This document shows, in pieces, positions 32,543 to 40,524 of a DNA stretch of 40,524 bases. The stretch covers positions 1-40,524 of the forward strand of contig JAZURZ010000081.1 of the NCBI GenBank assembly GCA_045606465.1, read 5' to 3'. Every line of letters starts with the position of its first letter. Position 1 is the first letter of the stretch. Under the pieces are notes generated by a model. The model did not search any database, was not told where the DNA came from, and saw only the letters and a list, made by a program, of their open reading frames with translations. A program made the translations under genes and the position numbers. This stretch comes from CAKSQL01 sp045606465 (lineage in GTDB: Bacteria > Bacillota > Clostridia > UBA1381).

Positions 32543-32614
32543 GTGTTTTTGCGTTTATTTAGAAAAAACTTTTTATAAAAACCCAAAAAAGCTATAGCAA
32601 TTTGAAGATAATTA

Positions 32615-32623
32615 TGATATAAT
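32615..32623 (+). promoter_or_regulatory. Extended -10 promoter element before ftsK
   Basis: TGATATAAT is an extended -10 box; the hexamer 17 bp upstream (TAGCAA) is a poor -35. It lies in the ~300-bp divergent region between walR and ftsK, which holds no gene. Confidence 0.4.
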
Positions 32624-32729
32624 TGACATATATGGATTTTTGCTTGGCAAAATTCCTGAAGAGTTATTGAGTATTTTAAAATTATTAGACTTAAAATAAA
32701 AAATATTTTTATATGAAAGGATATAGAAA

Positions 32730-35138
32730 ATGCCAGGAAGGAAAAAGAAAAAAGCAAGTACAAAAAAATATACTCATACCAAAACTGCTCCAAGGAAGAA
32801 GACGAAAAAAATGGTTGCATTGCCATATAGCTCTGTGGCAGTAATTCTCTTTTTTGCAGCAATTCTTACAGGGGTTTTCACCTATATGAGAACAGATGCA
32901 GTTGTAGCAAGATTTTTTCATGACATTTTTTTCGGACTTTTTTCAAAGACTGCATATCTTGTGAGTGTGGCTATTGCGGGCCTTGGATTTTATGTAATAA
33001 ATAAAAAAACTTACGAAAGACTTAAAATAAAGGCGATACTTCTTTTTGTCTTTCTTGTGTGTGTTTCTGCGCTCATACATATTATTTCGGATGAGAGCCT
33101 GCCCATAAGCGAGCTTTACGGATATGGCGTTGTTGGTGTCGGAGGAGGCTTGTTCGGAGGCTTAATTTCAACCTTTCTTACTACGACAATAGGCAAGGTT
33201 GCGGCAATAATAGTTATTGTTTTTTTGCTTATAGCATTAATGAGCATAATTTTAAAAATTTCGGTAATTACAATGATAACAAGCTTTGTTTCAGGGCTTT
33301 TTGGATTGCGAGAGGAGCTTTCTTTAGAGCCTGCTGACAATTACGAAAAAGGAAAAAAGATTAAAAAGAAAGTCCAGAAAATAATCAAAGAGGAAAGGCC
33401 TGCTCTTACAGGCGAAAGTCTGGATTTTGAAATAGATGGAGAGGATAAAATTTTTGGAAAAAAATTAAAGAAAAAAGAGGAGAGTCAGACTTTTTCTGCA
33501 GAAGAGATAGAAAATGCCTTTTTTGATGTTGAGAAAAAAGCAGAACCCATAGCAGAGGACAAAAAGGAAGAAGAAATTCTAAAACAAAATGCAGATGCCC
33601 AGCCTGCAGCAAAGGAGGAAAAGGCATCCCCCATAACCAAAGCAGAAAGAGATATGATACATTCCGAAATAAATGGTGCGATTGAGCAGGAGATTATAGA
33701 ATATAAATTCCCATCAATAAAGCTTTTAAAAGCAACGCCTCCCATGTCGGCAGATAAACGCCAGGAAATGCGGCAGACCGCCCAAAAGCTAATGGAGGTT
33801 TTGAGTGATTTTAATGTAGAGGCAAAGCTCTTGCAGGTAACGCAAGGTCCGAGCGTAACAAGATATGAAATACAACCCGAAACGGGGGTTAAGCTTTCAA
33901 AAATAACTGGACTTGCCGAGGATATTGCATGGAAACTTGCAGTTCCGACTGTGCTTGTGGCAGCAGTGCCTGGAAAGGCGGCAGTTGGAATAGAGGTTCC
34001 AAATACCAATGTGGCAACCGTTTCGGTAAGAGAGCTTTTGGAAAGTCCAAAATTTAAAGAGGAAGACTCAAAGCTTACAGTAGCATTTGGAAAGGACATA
34101 GGCGGAAATGTTGTGTTGGGGGACATTGCAAAAATGCCCCATGTTCTTATTGCGGGCTCAACAGGATCGGGTAAGAGTGTGTGCATAAACACAATTATAA
34201 CAAGTATTCTCTATAAAGCAAAACCTGAAGAAGTAAAGCTTATAATGGTTGACCCTAAGGTGGTGGAACTTGGAGTTTATAATGGTATTCCGCATCTTTT
34301 AATTCCTGTAGTTACCGATCCAAAAAGAGCGGCTGGAGCGCTTAATTGGGCGGTTCAGGAAATGATGAGAAGATATGATTTGTTTGCCGATGCCAAGGTC
34401 AGAAACCTTGAGGGGTATAATAAACAAAGAAAGCAAAATAACGAACAGACCATTCCCAAAATCGTTATAATAATAGACGAGCTTGCTGACCTTATGATGG
34501 TTGCCGCAAAAGAGGTGGAGGACTCCATCTGTCGCTTGGCACAGCTTGCAAGAGCTGCAGGAATACATTTGATTGTTGCAACTCAGCGCCCTTCAGTTGA
34601 TGTTATAACAGGACTTATTAAGGCAAATGTTCCCAGCCGAATTGCTTTTGCAGTATCAAGTCAGGTGGATAGCCGCACAATCCTTGACCGCGGCGGAGCA
34701 GAAAAGCTTTTGGGAAAGGGAGATATGCTCTATTATCCTGCAGGTATAAATTCTCCTATAAGAGTCCAGGGGGCATTTGTTTCAGATGGTGAAATTGAAA
34801 AGGTAATCTCCTTCATAAAAGAAAATTGCGAAGTTACACATTATTCGGAGGATTTGGAGGAGCATATAAATCGAGTTTCAACAGGTGAGATTGGTGTTAC
34901 CGACGAAGAGGACAAAGACGATTGTGATGCACTTTTGCCTCAGGCAATTGAGCTTGCAGTAGAGCTTGGACAAATATCAACTGCAATGGTACAAAGACGC
35001 TTAAAGGTTGGGTACTCCAGAGCGGGAAGAATAATTGACCAGATGGAGGCAAGAGGAATAATTTCAGGAGCAAACGGAAGTAAGCCAAGAGAGGTTTATG
35101 CAAACAGAATATCGGTAGATGACTACAGAGCGGAATAA
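32730..35138 (+). CDS. ftsK: DNA translocase FtsK/SpoIIIE
   Basis: The predicted product is 802 aa, in the range of SpoIIIE-type proteins. GAAAGGATATAGAAA precedes ATG. A basic N-terminus is followed by about four or five membrane segments (~36-190), then a charged linker (~195-320), the alpha/beta motor and a C-terminal winged-helix gamma domain (~735-802). Walker A is GSTGSGKS with Lys482; Walker B is IIIDELADLMM with Asp583; LARAAGIHLIVATQRP is the conserved downstream block. The protein pumps chromosomal DNA through the closing septum in division and, in spore formers, into the forespore. It heads an operon with ygiQ, folD and galK. Confidence 0.95.
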   Translation: MPGRKKKKASTKKYTHTKTAPRKKTKKMVALPYSSVAVILFFAAILTGVFTYMRTDAVVARFFHDIFFGLFSKTAYLVSVAIAGLGFYVINKKTYERLKIKAILLFVFLVCVSALIHIISDESLPISELYGYGVVGVGGGLFGGLISTFLTTTIGKVAAIIVIVFLLIALMSIILKISVITMITSFVSGLFGLREELSLEPADNYEKGKKIKKKVQKIIKEERPALTGESLDFEIDGEDKIFGKKLKKKEESQTFSAEEIENAFFDVEKKAEPIAEDKKEEEILKQNADAQPAAKEEKASPITKAERDMIHSEINGAIEQEIIEYKFPSIKLLKATPPMSADKRQEMRQTAQKLMEVLSDFNVEAKLLQVTQGPSVTRYEIQPETGVKLSKITGLAEDIAWKLAVPTVLVAAVPGKAAVGIEVPNTNVATVSVRELLESPKFKEEDSKLTVAFGKDIGGNVVLGDIAKMPHVLIAGSTGSGKSVCINTIITSILYKAKPEEVKLIMVDPKVVELGVYNGIPHLLIPVVTDPKRAAGALNWAVQEMMRRYDLFADAKVRNLEGYNKQRKQNNEQTIPKIVIIIDELADLMMVAAKEVEDSICRLAQLARAAGIHLIVATQRPSVDVITGLIKANVPSRIAFAVSSQVDSRTILDRGGAEKLLGKGDMLYYPAGINSPIRVQGAFVSDGEIEKVISFIKENCEVTHYSEDLEEHINRVSTGEIGVTDEEDKDDCDALLPQAIELAVELGQISTAMVQRRLKVGYSRAGRIIDQMEARGIISGANGSKPREVYANRISVDDYRAE

Positions 35139-35157
35139 AACAAGGAAATTATAAAAA

Positions 35158-37041
35158 ATGAAAGATGTAAAAAACGATTTTCTTCCCATAAGCATGGAGG
35201 ATATGAAAAAGCGTGGTTGGGACAGCTTGGATTTTTTGTATATCGTAGGGGAAGCCTATGTAGATCACCCAAGCTTCGGGCATGCCATAATTTCCAGAGT
35301 TCTGGAGAAAAATGGCTACAAAGTGGGAATTGTTTCTCTGCCCGATTGGAAAAGTACAAAGGATTTTAAGAAATTGGGAAAGCCTCGGCTTGGAGTTCTT
35401 GTTTCGGCAGGAAATATTGACAGTATGGTAAATCACTATACTGTCAGCAAGAAAAGAAGAAGTGATGATGCATATGCTCCGGGCAACAAGGCAGGAATGC
35501 GTCCCGATAGGGCAACAATAGTCTATTGCAATCGAGTAAGAGAGGCTTTTGGCGACATACCTCTTATTATCGGAGGAGTGGAGGCAAGTCTTCGCCGCTT
35601 TGCTCATTATGATTATTGGGACGACAAAATAAGACGTTCAATACTTTTTGATTCCAGAGCGGATATTTTGATATATGGAATGGGCGAAAAGCAGATAGTT
35701 GAGATTGCAAATGCACTAAACTCTGGAATGGCAATAAAGGAAATTACAGAAGTTAAAGGAACATGCTATATCTCAAATGAAAATATTTATGAAAATGCAG
35801 TTGAAATTCCTTCATATGAGGAATGTGTTGAATCGAAGAAAAAATATGCCGATGCCTGCAGAGTGCAATATTATGAGCAAAACCCATATATAGGAAAAGT
35901 GATTGTTCAAAAACATAACGAAAAATATCTTATACAAAACCCACCAATGCCGCCATTAGATACAAAGGAGCTTGATGGCGTATATTCCCTGCCTTATCAG
36001 AAAAACTACCATCCCAGTTATGAGAAATCGGGTGGAATTGAGGCAATAAAAGAGGTAAAATTCAGCCTTACAAGTTCAAGGGGTTGTTTTGGCAGCTGTA
36101 ATTTCTGTGCTCTTGCTTTTCATCAGGGAAGAATTGTGACAGCGAGGAGCAAGGCGTCTTTGGTAAATGAAGCAAAAAAAATGGTATGGGAGCCTGAGTT
36201 TAAGGGATATATTCACGATGTCGGAGGTCCTACTGCAAATTTCAGAAAGCCTGCGTGTAAAAAACAACTAAAAACAGGGGCATGCAAAAATAAGCAATGC
36301 CTTTTTCCTGAGCCTTGCAAAAATATAGAAATAGACCACTCGGAATATCTGGAGCTTTTGCGTGAACTCAGGAACATTGATGGAGTGAAAAAGGTTTTCA
36401 TTCGTTCGGGAATAAGATTTGATTATCTTATAAATGATAAGGATGATACTTTTTTCTATGAGCTTTGCAAACATCATGTCAGCGGCCAGCTAAAGGTTGC
36501 ACCAGAGCACGTATCAGACAATGTTTTAAAGCATATGGGAAAGCCTCGAAATGGAGTGTATAACAAATTTTCAGACAAATTTTATAAAATAAATGAAAAA
36601 ATTGGCAAAAAACAATATCTTGTGCCTTATCTTATGTCAAGTCATCCCGGAAGCACACTAAAGGACGCAATAGAACTCGCACTATATTTAAAGGAACATG
36701 GAATAAATCCTCAACAGGTGCAGGACTTTTATCCCACACCGGGGACAATATCCACTTGTATGTTTTACACGGGACTTGACCCATTTACCATGAAAAAGGT
36801 ATATGTCCCCAAATCCTATAAGGAAAAGGCGATGCAAAGAGCTTTGCTACAGTACAAAAACCCTGAAAATTACAAGCTTGTAAAAGAAGCGTTGGAATTG
36901 GCAGGAAGAAGCGATTTGATAGGTTATGGACCAAAATGCCTGATAAGACCAGAAAAACAAAAAAAGCTTTTTTATGAAAAAAGAACTGATAAAAAATCAA
37001 TGAAAAAAAGAGGAGAGAAAAATAAATGGCAAAAATTTTAA
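35158..37041 (+). CDS. ygiQ: YgiQ-family radical SAM protein
   Basis: The predicted product is 627 aa and matches the YgiQ/UPF0313 layout: an N-terminal B12-binding-like part (~15-210; VDHPSFGHAIISRVL, DNMV-like segment, GGVEASLRRFAHYDYW), a radical SAM domain with CFGSCNFC (Cys310, Cys314, Cys317) for the 4Fe-4S cluster, and a Cys-rich insert (~365-385: CKKQLKTGACKNKQC). A lysine-rich tail closes it. The reaction is unknown in the family. The stop overlaps the folD start by 16 bp and the gene starts 19 bp after ftsK, so it belongs to that operon. Confidence 0.93.
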   Translation: MKDVKNDFLPISMEDMKKRGWDSLDFLYIVGEAYVDHPSFGHAIISRVLEKNGYKVGIVSLPDWKSTKDFKKLGKPRLGVLVSAGNIDSMVNHYTVSKKRRSDDAYAPGNKAGMRPDRATIVYCNRVREAFGDIPLIIGGVEASLRRFAHYDYWDDKIRRSILFDSRADILIYGMGEKQIVEIANALNSGMAIKEITEVKGTCYISNENIYENAVEIPSYEECVESKKKYADACRVQYYEQNPYIGKVIVQKHNEKYLIQNPPMPPLDTKELDGVYSLPYQKNYHPSYEKSGGIEAIKEVKFSLTSSRGCFGSCNFCALAFHQGRIVTARSKASLVNEAKKMVWEPEFKGYIHDVGGPTANFRKPACKKQLKTGACKNKQCLFPEPCKNIEIDHSEYLELLRELRNIDGVKKVFIRSGIRFDYLINDKDDTFFYELCKHHVSGQLKVAPEHVSDNVLKHMGKPRNGVYNKFSDKFYKINEKIGKKQYLVPYLMSSHPGSTLKDAIELALYLKEHGINPQQVQDFYPTPGTISTCMFYTGLDPFTMKKVYVPKSYKEKAMQRALLQYKNPENYKLVKEALELAGRSDLIGYGPKCLIRPEKQKKLFYEKRTDKKSMKKRGEKNKWQKF

Positions 37042-37877
37042 GTGGAAAAGAGGTTTCTGCGAGAATAAAAGAAGAACTTGCAAAAGAGGTTGAAGGACTT
37101 AAACAAAAAGGAATTTATCCCGGTCTTGCAGTTATAATTGTAGGTGATGATCCTGCCAGCCGAGTATATGTAAATTCAAAAAAGAAAAATTGTGAAGAGC
37201 TTGGAATATATTCTGAGGAATATGCTCTTGAAGAAAAAACAAGCGAGCAGGAGCTTTTGGATTTAATAGAAAAGCTTAACAACAAAAAAGAAATTAATGG
37301 AATTTTGGTGCAGCTCCCCCTTCCAAAGCATATAAATGAGGAAAATGTTATAAATGCAATAAATCCCAAAAAGGATGTTGACGCATTTCATCCGGTCAAT
37401 GTTGGCAAAATAATGGTAGGAAATTACGATTTTGTGCCATGCACCCCTGCAGGAGTTATGGAACTCATAAAGGAATCGGGAATTGAAATTTCAGGCAAAG
37501 AATGTGTTGTTGTGGGAAGAAGTAACATTGTGGGAAAGCCACAAGCAATGCTTTTGTTGCATAAAAATGGAACTGTTACAATCTGCCATTCAAGAACGAA
37601 AAATTTAAAAGAAACTCTAAAGCGTGCCGATATTTTGGTTGCAGCAGTTGGAAAGCCTAATTTTATAACTGCTGATATGATAAAGGAGGGTGCAGTTGTA
37701 ATAGATGTAGGAATTAATAGAATTGCAGAGAAAAAGCTTGTCGGAGATGTGGATTTTGAAGGAGCTGTAAAGGTGGCATCTGCAATCACTCCTGTTCCCG
37801 GCGGAGTTGGTCCCATGACCATAGCAATGCTCATGAAAAACACAGTAAAGGCAGCAATAATTCAAACAAACAAATAA
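37026..37877 (+). CDS. folD: Bifunctional methylenetetrahydrofolate dehydrogenase/cyclohydrolase FolD
   Basis: The predicted product is 283 aa, the normal length. AGAGGAGAG lies before ATG, inside the end of the radical SAM gene. FolD interconverts methylene-, methenyl- and formyl-tetrahydrofolate with NADP. Family signatures are YVNSKKKNCEELG (with the catalytic Lys), ILVQLPLPKHI, KDVDAFHP, the nucleotide-binding VVVGRSNIVGKP, and the C-terminal PVPGGVGPMT. The overlap with the upstream gene implies translational coupling, and galK follows 16 bp later. Confidence 0.97.
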   Translation: MAKILSGKEVSARIKEELAKEVEGLKQKGIYPGLAVIIVGDDPASRVYVNSKKKNCEELGIYSEEYALEEKTSEQELLDLIEKLNNKKEINGILVQLPLPKHINEENVINAINPKKDVDAFHPVNVGKIMVGNYDFVPCTPAGVMELIKESGIEISGKECVVVGRSNIVGKPQAMLLLHKNGTVTICHSRTKNLKETLKRADILVAAVGKPNFITADMIKEGAVVIDVGINRIAEKKLVGDVDFEGAVKVASAITPVPGGVGPMTIAMLMKNTVKAAIIQTNK

Positions 37878-37893
37878 AAAAGAGGAAGAAAAA

Positions 37894-39180
37894 ATGAAGA
37901 CGACAGAGTTAAAGAAAAAGTTAGAAAATGGGGAATTTAACAAAAAACTTGCATATATGTATTCTTGTGATGAGGCTGACACAAAAAAATATGCAGACAG
38001 ATTTTCAAACGTTATTAAAGGCTATGAAGAAACCTTTGGCAATGCTGAGGAGTTAAGGTTGTTTTCTGCCCCAGGAAGGACAGAAATAGGCGGGAATCAC
38101 ACCGACCATCAGCATGGATGCGTTTTGGCGGCAAGTCTTAACTTAGATGTAATAGGCGCAGCAGCACCAAATGGCACAAACATTGTAAGAATTAAATCCG
38201 AGGGATATCCCATGGGCGAAATAGACCTTAATAATTTAGAGGTAGATGAAAATCAATATGGAAAAGCAAATTCCTTAATCAGAGGAATTTTAAAAAGCTT
38301 TTCTGAGAAAGGCTATAAGATTTGTGGTTTTGACGCATATACAATTTCAAGTGTGTTAAAGGGTTCGGGCATGAGCTCGTCAGCCGCCTTTGAGGTTTTG
38401 GTAGGGAATATTGTAAATGGTCTTTTTTGCAACCATGAAGTAGATGCAGTGGAAATTGCAAAAATAGGTCAGTTTGCAGAAAATGTGTATTTTGGCAAGC
38501 CAAGCGGTCTTATGGACCAGATGGCGTCCTCGGTCGGTGCAGTCGTTGCTATTGATTTTAAAGATGTAAAAAACCCTGTTATAAACAAAGTGGATTTTGA
38601 TTTCGTAAAGAGTGGTCATGCTCTTTGCATTATTGATTCGGGTGCCGACCATGCTGATTTAACCTCGGAATATGCAGATATAACTATTGAAATGAAGAAG
38701 GTATCAGAATTTTTTAACAAAGACTATTTGAGAGAGGTTTCTCCTATAGAATTTAATAATAAAATGGCAGAGGTTCGCGCAAATATTAAAAATGACAGAG
38801 CAATTTTAAGAGCAATCCATTTCTTTAATGACAACGAAATGGCACAAAACGAAGCACAAGCCCTAAGAGATAATGATTTTGAAGCATTTTTAGATATGAT
38901 TAAAAAATCAGGACATTCTTCATATATGTACTTGCAAAATATTTATGCCGATAAAACTCCTAAAAATCAGGCAGTTTCTCTTGCTCTTGCCTTGTGTGAT
39001 GAAATATTGGGTGAAAATGGTGCATATAGAGTGCATGGCGGAGGCTTTGCAGGCACCGTTCAAGCCTTTGTTCCAAATGATATGTTAGACGACTTTAAAA
39101 CAAAAATTGAAGCAGTCCTTGGCGAGGGAATGTGCCATGTTCTTTCCATTCGTCCTCTTGGCGGTTGCGAATTGGAGTGA
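37894..39180 (+). CDS. galK: Galactokinase-type GHMP kinase
   Basis: The predicted product is 428 aa, a little longer than the ~390 aa of typical GalK. GAGGAAGAAAAA precedes ATG. GHMP motifs are the galactokinase N-terminal signature in the form SAPGRTEIGGNHTDHQHG, the ATP-binding GSGMSSSAAFEV, LMDQMASS, and the C-terminal GGGFAGTVQAF. It should phosphorylate galactose at C1 for the Leloir pathway. The signature differs from the usual bacterial GR-x-NLIGEHTDY-x-x-G form but, from memory, this variant is common in Clostridia. A related substrate is possible. No galT or galE is nearby; the gene ends the ftsK operon, with a strong terminator 23 bp after the stop. Confidence 0.88.
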   Translation: MKTTELKKKLENGEFNKKLAYMYSCDEADTKKYADRFSNVIKGYEETFGNAEELRLFSAPGRTEIGGNHTDHQHGCVLAASLNLDVIGAAAPNGTNIVRIKSEGYPMGEIDLNNLEVDENQYGKANSLIRGILKSFSEKGYKICGFDAYTISSVLKGSGMSSSAAFEVLVGNIVNGLFCNHEVDAVEIAKIGQFAENVYFGKPSGLMDQMASSVGAVVAIDFKDVKNPVINKVDFDFVKSGHALCIIDSGADHADLTSEYADITIEMKKVSEFFNKDYLREVSPIEFNNKMAEVRANIKNDRAILRAIHFFNDNEMAQNEAQALRDNDFEAFLDMIKKSGHSSYMYLQNIYADKTPKNQAVSLALALCDEILGENGAYRVHGGGFAGTVQAFVPNDMLDDFKTKIEAVLGEGMCHVLSIRPLGGCELE

Positions 39181-39202
39181 AAAATTAATAAAGGTATTCA
39201 CA

Positions 39203-39240
39203 AACAAAAAATAGCGGTCACGTAATCGCTATTTTTTGTT
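39203..39240. terminator. Terminator of the ftsK-ygiQ-folD-galK operon
   Basis: AACAAAAAATAGCG (39203-39216), 10-nt loop, CGCTATTTTTTGTT (39227-39240) is a perfect 14-bp stem with a T run in the 3' arm and an A run in the 5' arm. It may serve the converging ylbJ-like gene as well. The rest of the ~245-bp gap to 39427 is AT-rich and holds no gene I can see. Confidence 0.85.
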
Positions 39241-39426
39241 GAGATTAAACGTTCATAATAGAAATATGTGTTTTTATTTAACCTTTATTTTGAAAATTTA
39301 ATTTTGAAAATTTCTTTTTAATATTAAATAGTTATATTTTAAATTTCAAGCATTAGATTTAGGCTGCAAGGGATTTTAAAAATTTGTTGCCGTGCATGTT
39401 CTTTTGGGGTTTTTTGAGTATGTTTT

Positions 39427-40524
39427 TTAATTTTTTTGTGTGCAATACAAATGTTTATATTTGCGTTGGAAAAAGGCAAATATAATGCCTGAAAGCGCAA
39501 TAAAAAATGCTGAGGTTATTGCAATAATAACAAAAAGTGAGGTCATAGCAAAAGCTCCGCCAATTTCCACAGAGGCAGAGGAAAAGACTGAAATTTCCCT
39601 TGGAAAAAGTCTTAAAAAAACAAATGTGGCAAGGGCAGAGATAACAGATTGAATACATTTTCCGAAGATATAAGGGAAAAGATTTAATCCGTGCTTTGAA
39701 ACAATGCCCAGAACCTGCAGATGTACGCTTAAGCCTGCAAAGCCGACGATAAACGAGGACAAAATCAGCTTTTCGGCAAGAGGCATGACAGATTTTGAAA
39801 TGTTGGTTATGCCGGAGGTAAACTCTAATAGCCCAACAGCTATGTTTTGAATATTTTCTGACAGAGGAAAAAGACCTACAACTAATTTTGAGACCACAGA
39901 AAAAAACAAAATTGTTCCGCACACTGTAAAAATGCTCTGAAGAGAATTTGCAAGCACAGAAGAAAAAATTTCAGAAAAGCTTTTTTCTTCAACAATTAGT
40001 TGTGTATGGGGTGCAGAAAAATCATTTTTGCGATAAAATCTAAAAATAATTCCTGTTACTAAGCTTGAAAATATGTGCGCAGCATATAAAATAAATCCGA
40101 TTTTTGGGCTGTGATAAAGCGAAATGCCAACTGCGCCTAAAATAAACAATGGTCCTGAATTGTTGCAAAAAGACAAAAGTCGTTCTGTCTCGGTTTTGGA
40201 AAGGTAGCTTTTTTCGTAAAGCTGGCAGGCGGTAATAGCGCCTAAGGGATAACCGCTTATGATGCCAAGAACAAAAGCGGTTGCTCCTGCTCCATTTACA
40301 TTGAAAATTGGTTTCATTACAGGTTGCAGAATTTTTGAGGGAATTTCACAAAAACCTGAATATATTAAAAGTCCCGAGCAGACAAAAAAAGGAAAAAGCG
40401 AGGGGACAATAATATTCTGGCACAAATCCAATGCAGAGCGTGCATGCTCTATAGTTTGATCGGGATTAATGAGCAAAAGCAGGGTTATAAAAACCAATGA
40501 GGAGTATAATAAAGATTTTTTCAT
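39427..40524 (-). CDS. YlbJ-like sporulation integral membrane protein
   Basis: The predicted product is 365 aa. The start codon is the last three bases of the window, so the ribosome-binding site and any longer N-terminus are out of view. About eight hydrophobic segments are visible. Conserved features of the YlbJ/nucleoside-recognition (GATE-like) family include PSLFPFFVCSGLL, a G-x-x-SGYPLGA turn and FCNNSGPLFILGAVG. YlbJ homologs are needed for normal spore coat or cortex formation in Bacillus. Its presence supports a spore-forming host. A shorter SpoVM-like or transporter role is not indicated. Confidence 0.82.
   Translation of the reverse strand: MKKSLLYSSLVFITLLLLINPDQTIEHARSALDLCQNIIVPSLFPFFVCSGLLIYSGFCEIPSKILQPVMKPIFNVNGAGATAFVLGIISGYPLGAITACQLYEKSYLSKTETERLLSFCNNSGPLFILGAVGISLYHSPKIGFILYAAHIFSSLVTGIIFRFYRKNDFSAPHTQLIVEEKSFSEIFSSVLANSLQSIFTVCGTILFFSVVSKLVVGLFPLSENIQNIAVGLLEFTSGITNISKSVMPLAEKLILSSFIVGFAGLSVHLQVLGIVSKHGLNLFPYIFGKCIQSVISALATFVFLRLFPREISVFSSASVEIGGAFAMTSLFVIIAITSAFFIALSGIIFAFFQRKYKHLYCTQKN

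Noticed and set aside
21286..32729. Replication origin
   Set aside because: walRK and mnmE recall origin-proximal gene order, but I saw no dnaA, rpmH or evident DnaA-box cluster.
33485..34192. 235-codon antisense frame within ftsK
   Set aside because: It lies opposite conserved FtsK motor sequence, has no ribosome-binding site and no recognisable protein features.
37424..37843. 139-codon antisense frame within folD
   Set aside because: It is a shadow of the strongly conserved folD frame and has low-complexity composition.

Overview
The window is AT-rich chromosomal DNA of a Gram-positive, probably anaerobic and spore-forming member of the Clostridia. The evidence is a complete WalRK-YycHI envelope-stress locus, an FtsK/SpoIIIE translocase, a YlbJ-like sporulation membrane protein, NrdR, purine-rich Shine-Dalgarno sites, and S-layer-homology (SLH) proteins next to large secreted glycan-active proteins. 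The last trait recalls fibre-degrading gut or environmental Clostridia. The species cannot be named from the sequence alone. I see no phage, insertion sequence, CRISPR array or rRNA.

Region 1 (1-21,300, all + strand) is a secretome locus. Three large paralogous secreted proteins (911, 830 and 810 aa) share one layout: signal peptide, LamG-like sandwich, Ig-like module, second LamG-like sandwich, Ig-like modules, and a C-terminal module ending in a V-F/Y-x-W motif. Two secreted clan GH-A-type glycoside hydrolases follow (688 and 1550 aa); the larger carries a tandem duplication of a ~415-residue unit that ends in a CBM9-like domain. Next come two SLH proteins (564 and 956 aa), then an atypical RpiB/LacA/LacB-type isomerase and a cytoplasmic SGNH hydrolase. 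There is no transporter or local regulator. This looks like an extracellular or S-layer-associated glycan-handling set whose substrate is unknown.

Region 2 (21,360-22,018) holds a tRNA-Arg(CCG) gene with its own promoter and terminator. After it come two multi-hairpin intergenic elements, made of many short stem-loops enclosed in longer inverted repeats, separated by a bidirectional terminator.

Region 3 (22,019-32,432, all - strand) reads in transcription order: walR-walK; then, after a cloverleaf-like repeat/terminator, a small unknown secreted protein followed by yycH and yycI; then a ComEA-like helix-hairpin-helix protein, a second OmpR-type regulator with its histidine kinase, and nrdR-mnmE. 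Promoter-like and terminator-like sites split it into several units. The unusual points are the secreted protein placed where yycH normally follows walK directly, and the second two-component pair just downstream.

Region 4 (32,730-39,180, + strand) is a tight operon of ftsK/spoIIIE, a YgiQ-type radical SAM gene, folD and a galactokinase gene, closed by a strong terminator. A ylbJ-like gene on the - strand begins exactly at the right edge of the window.
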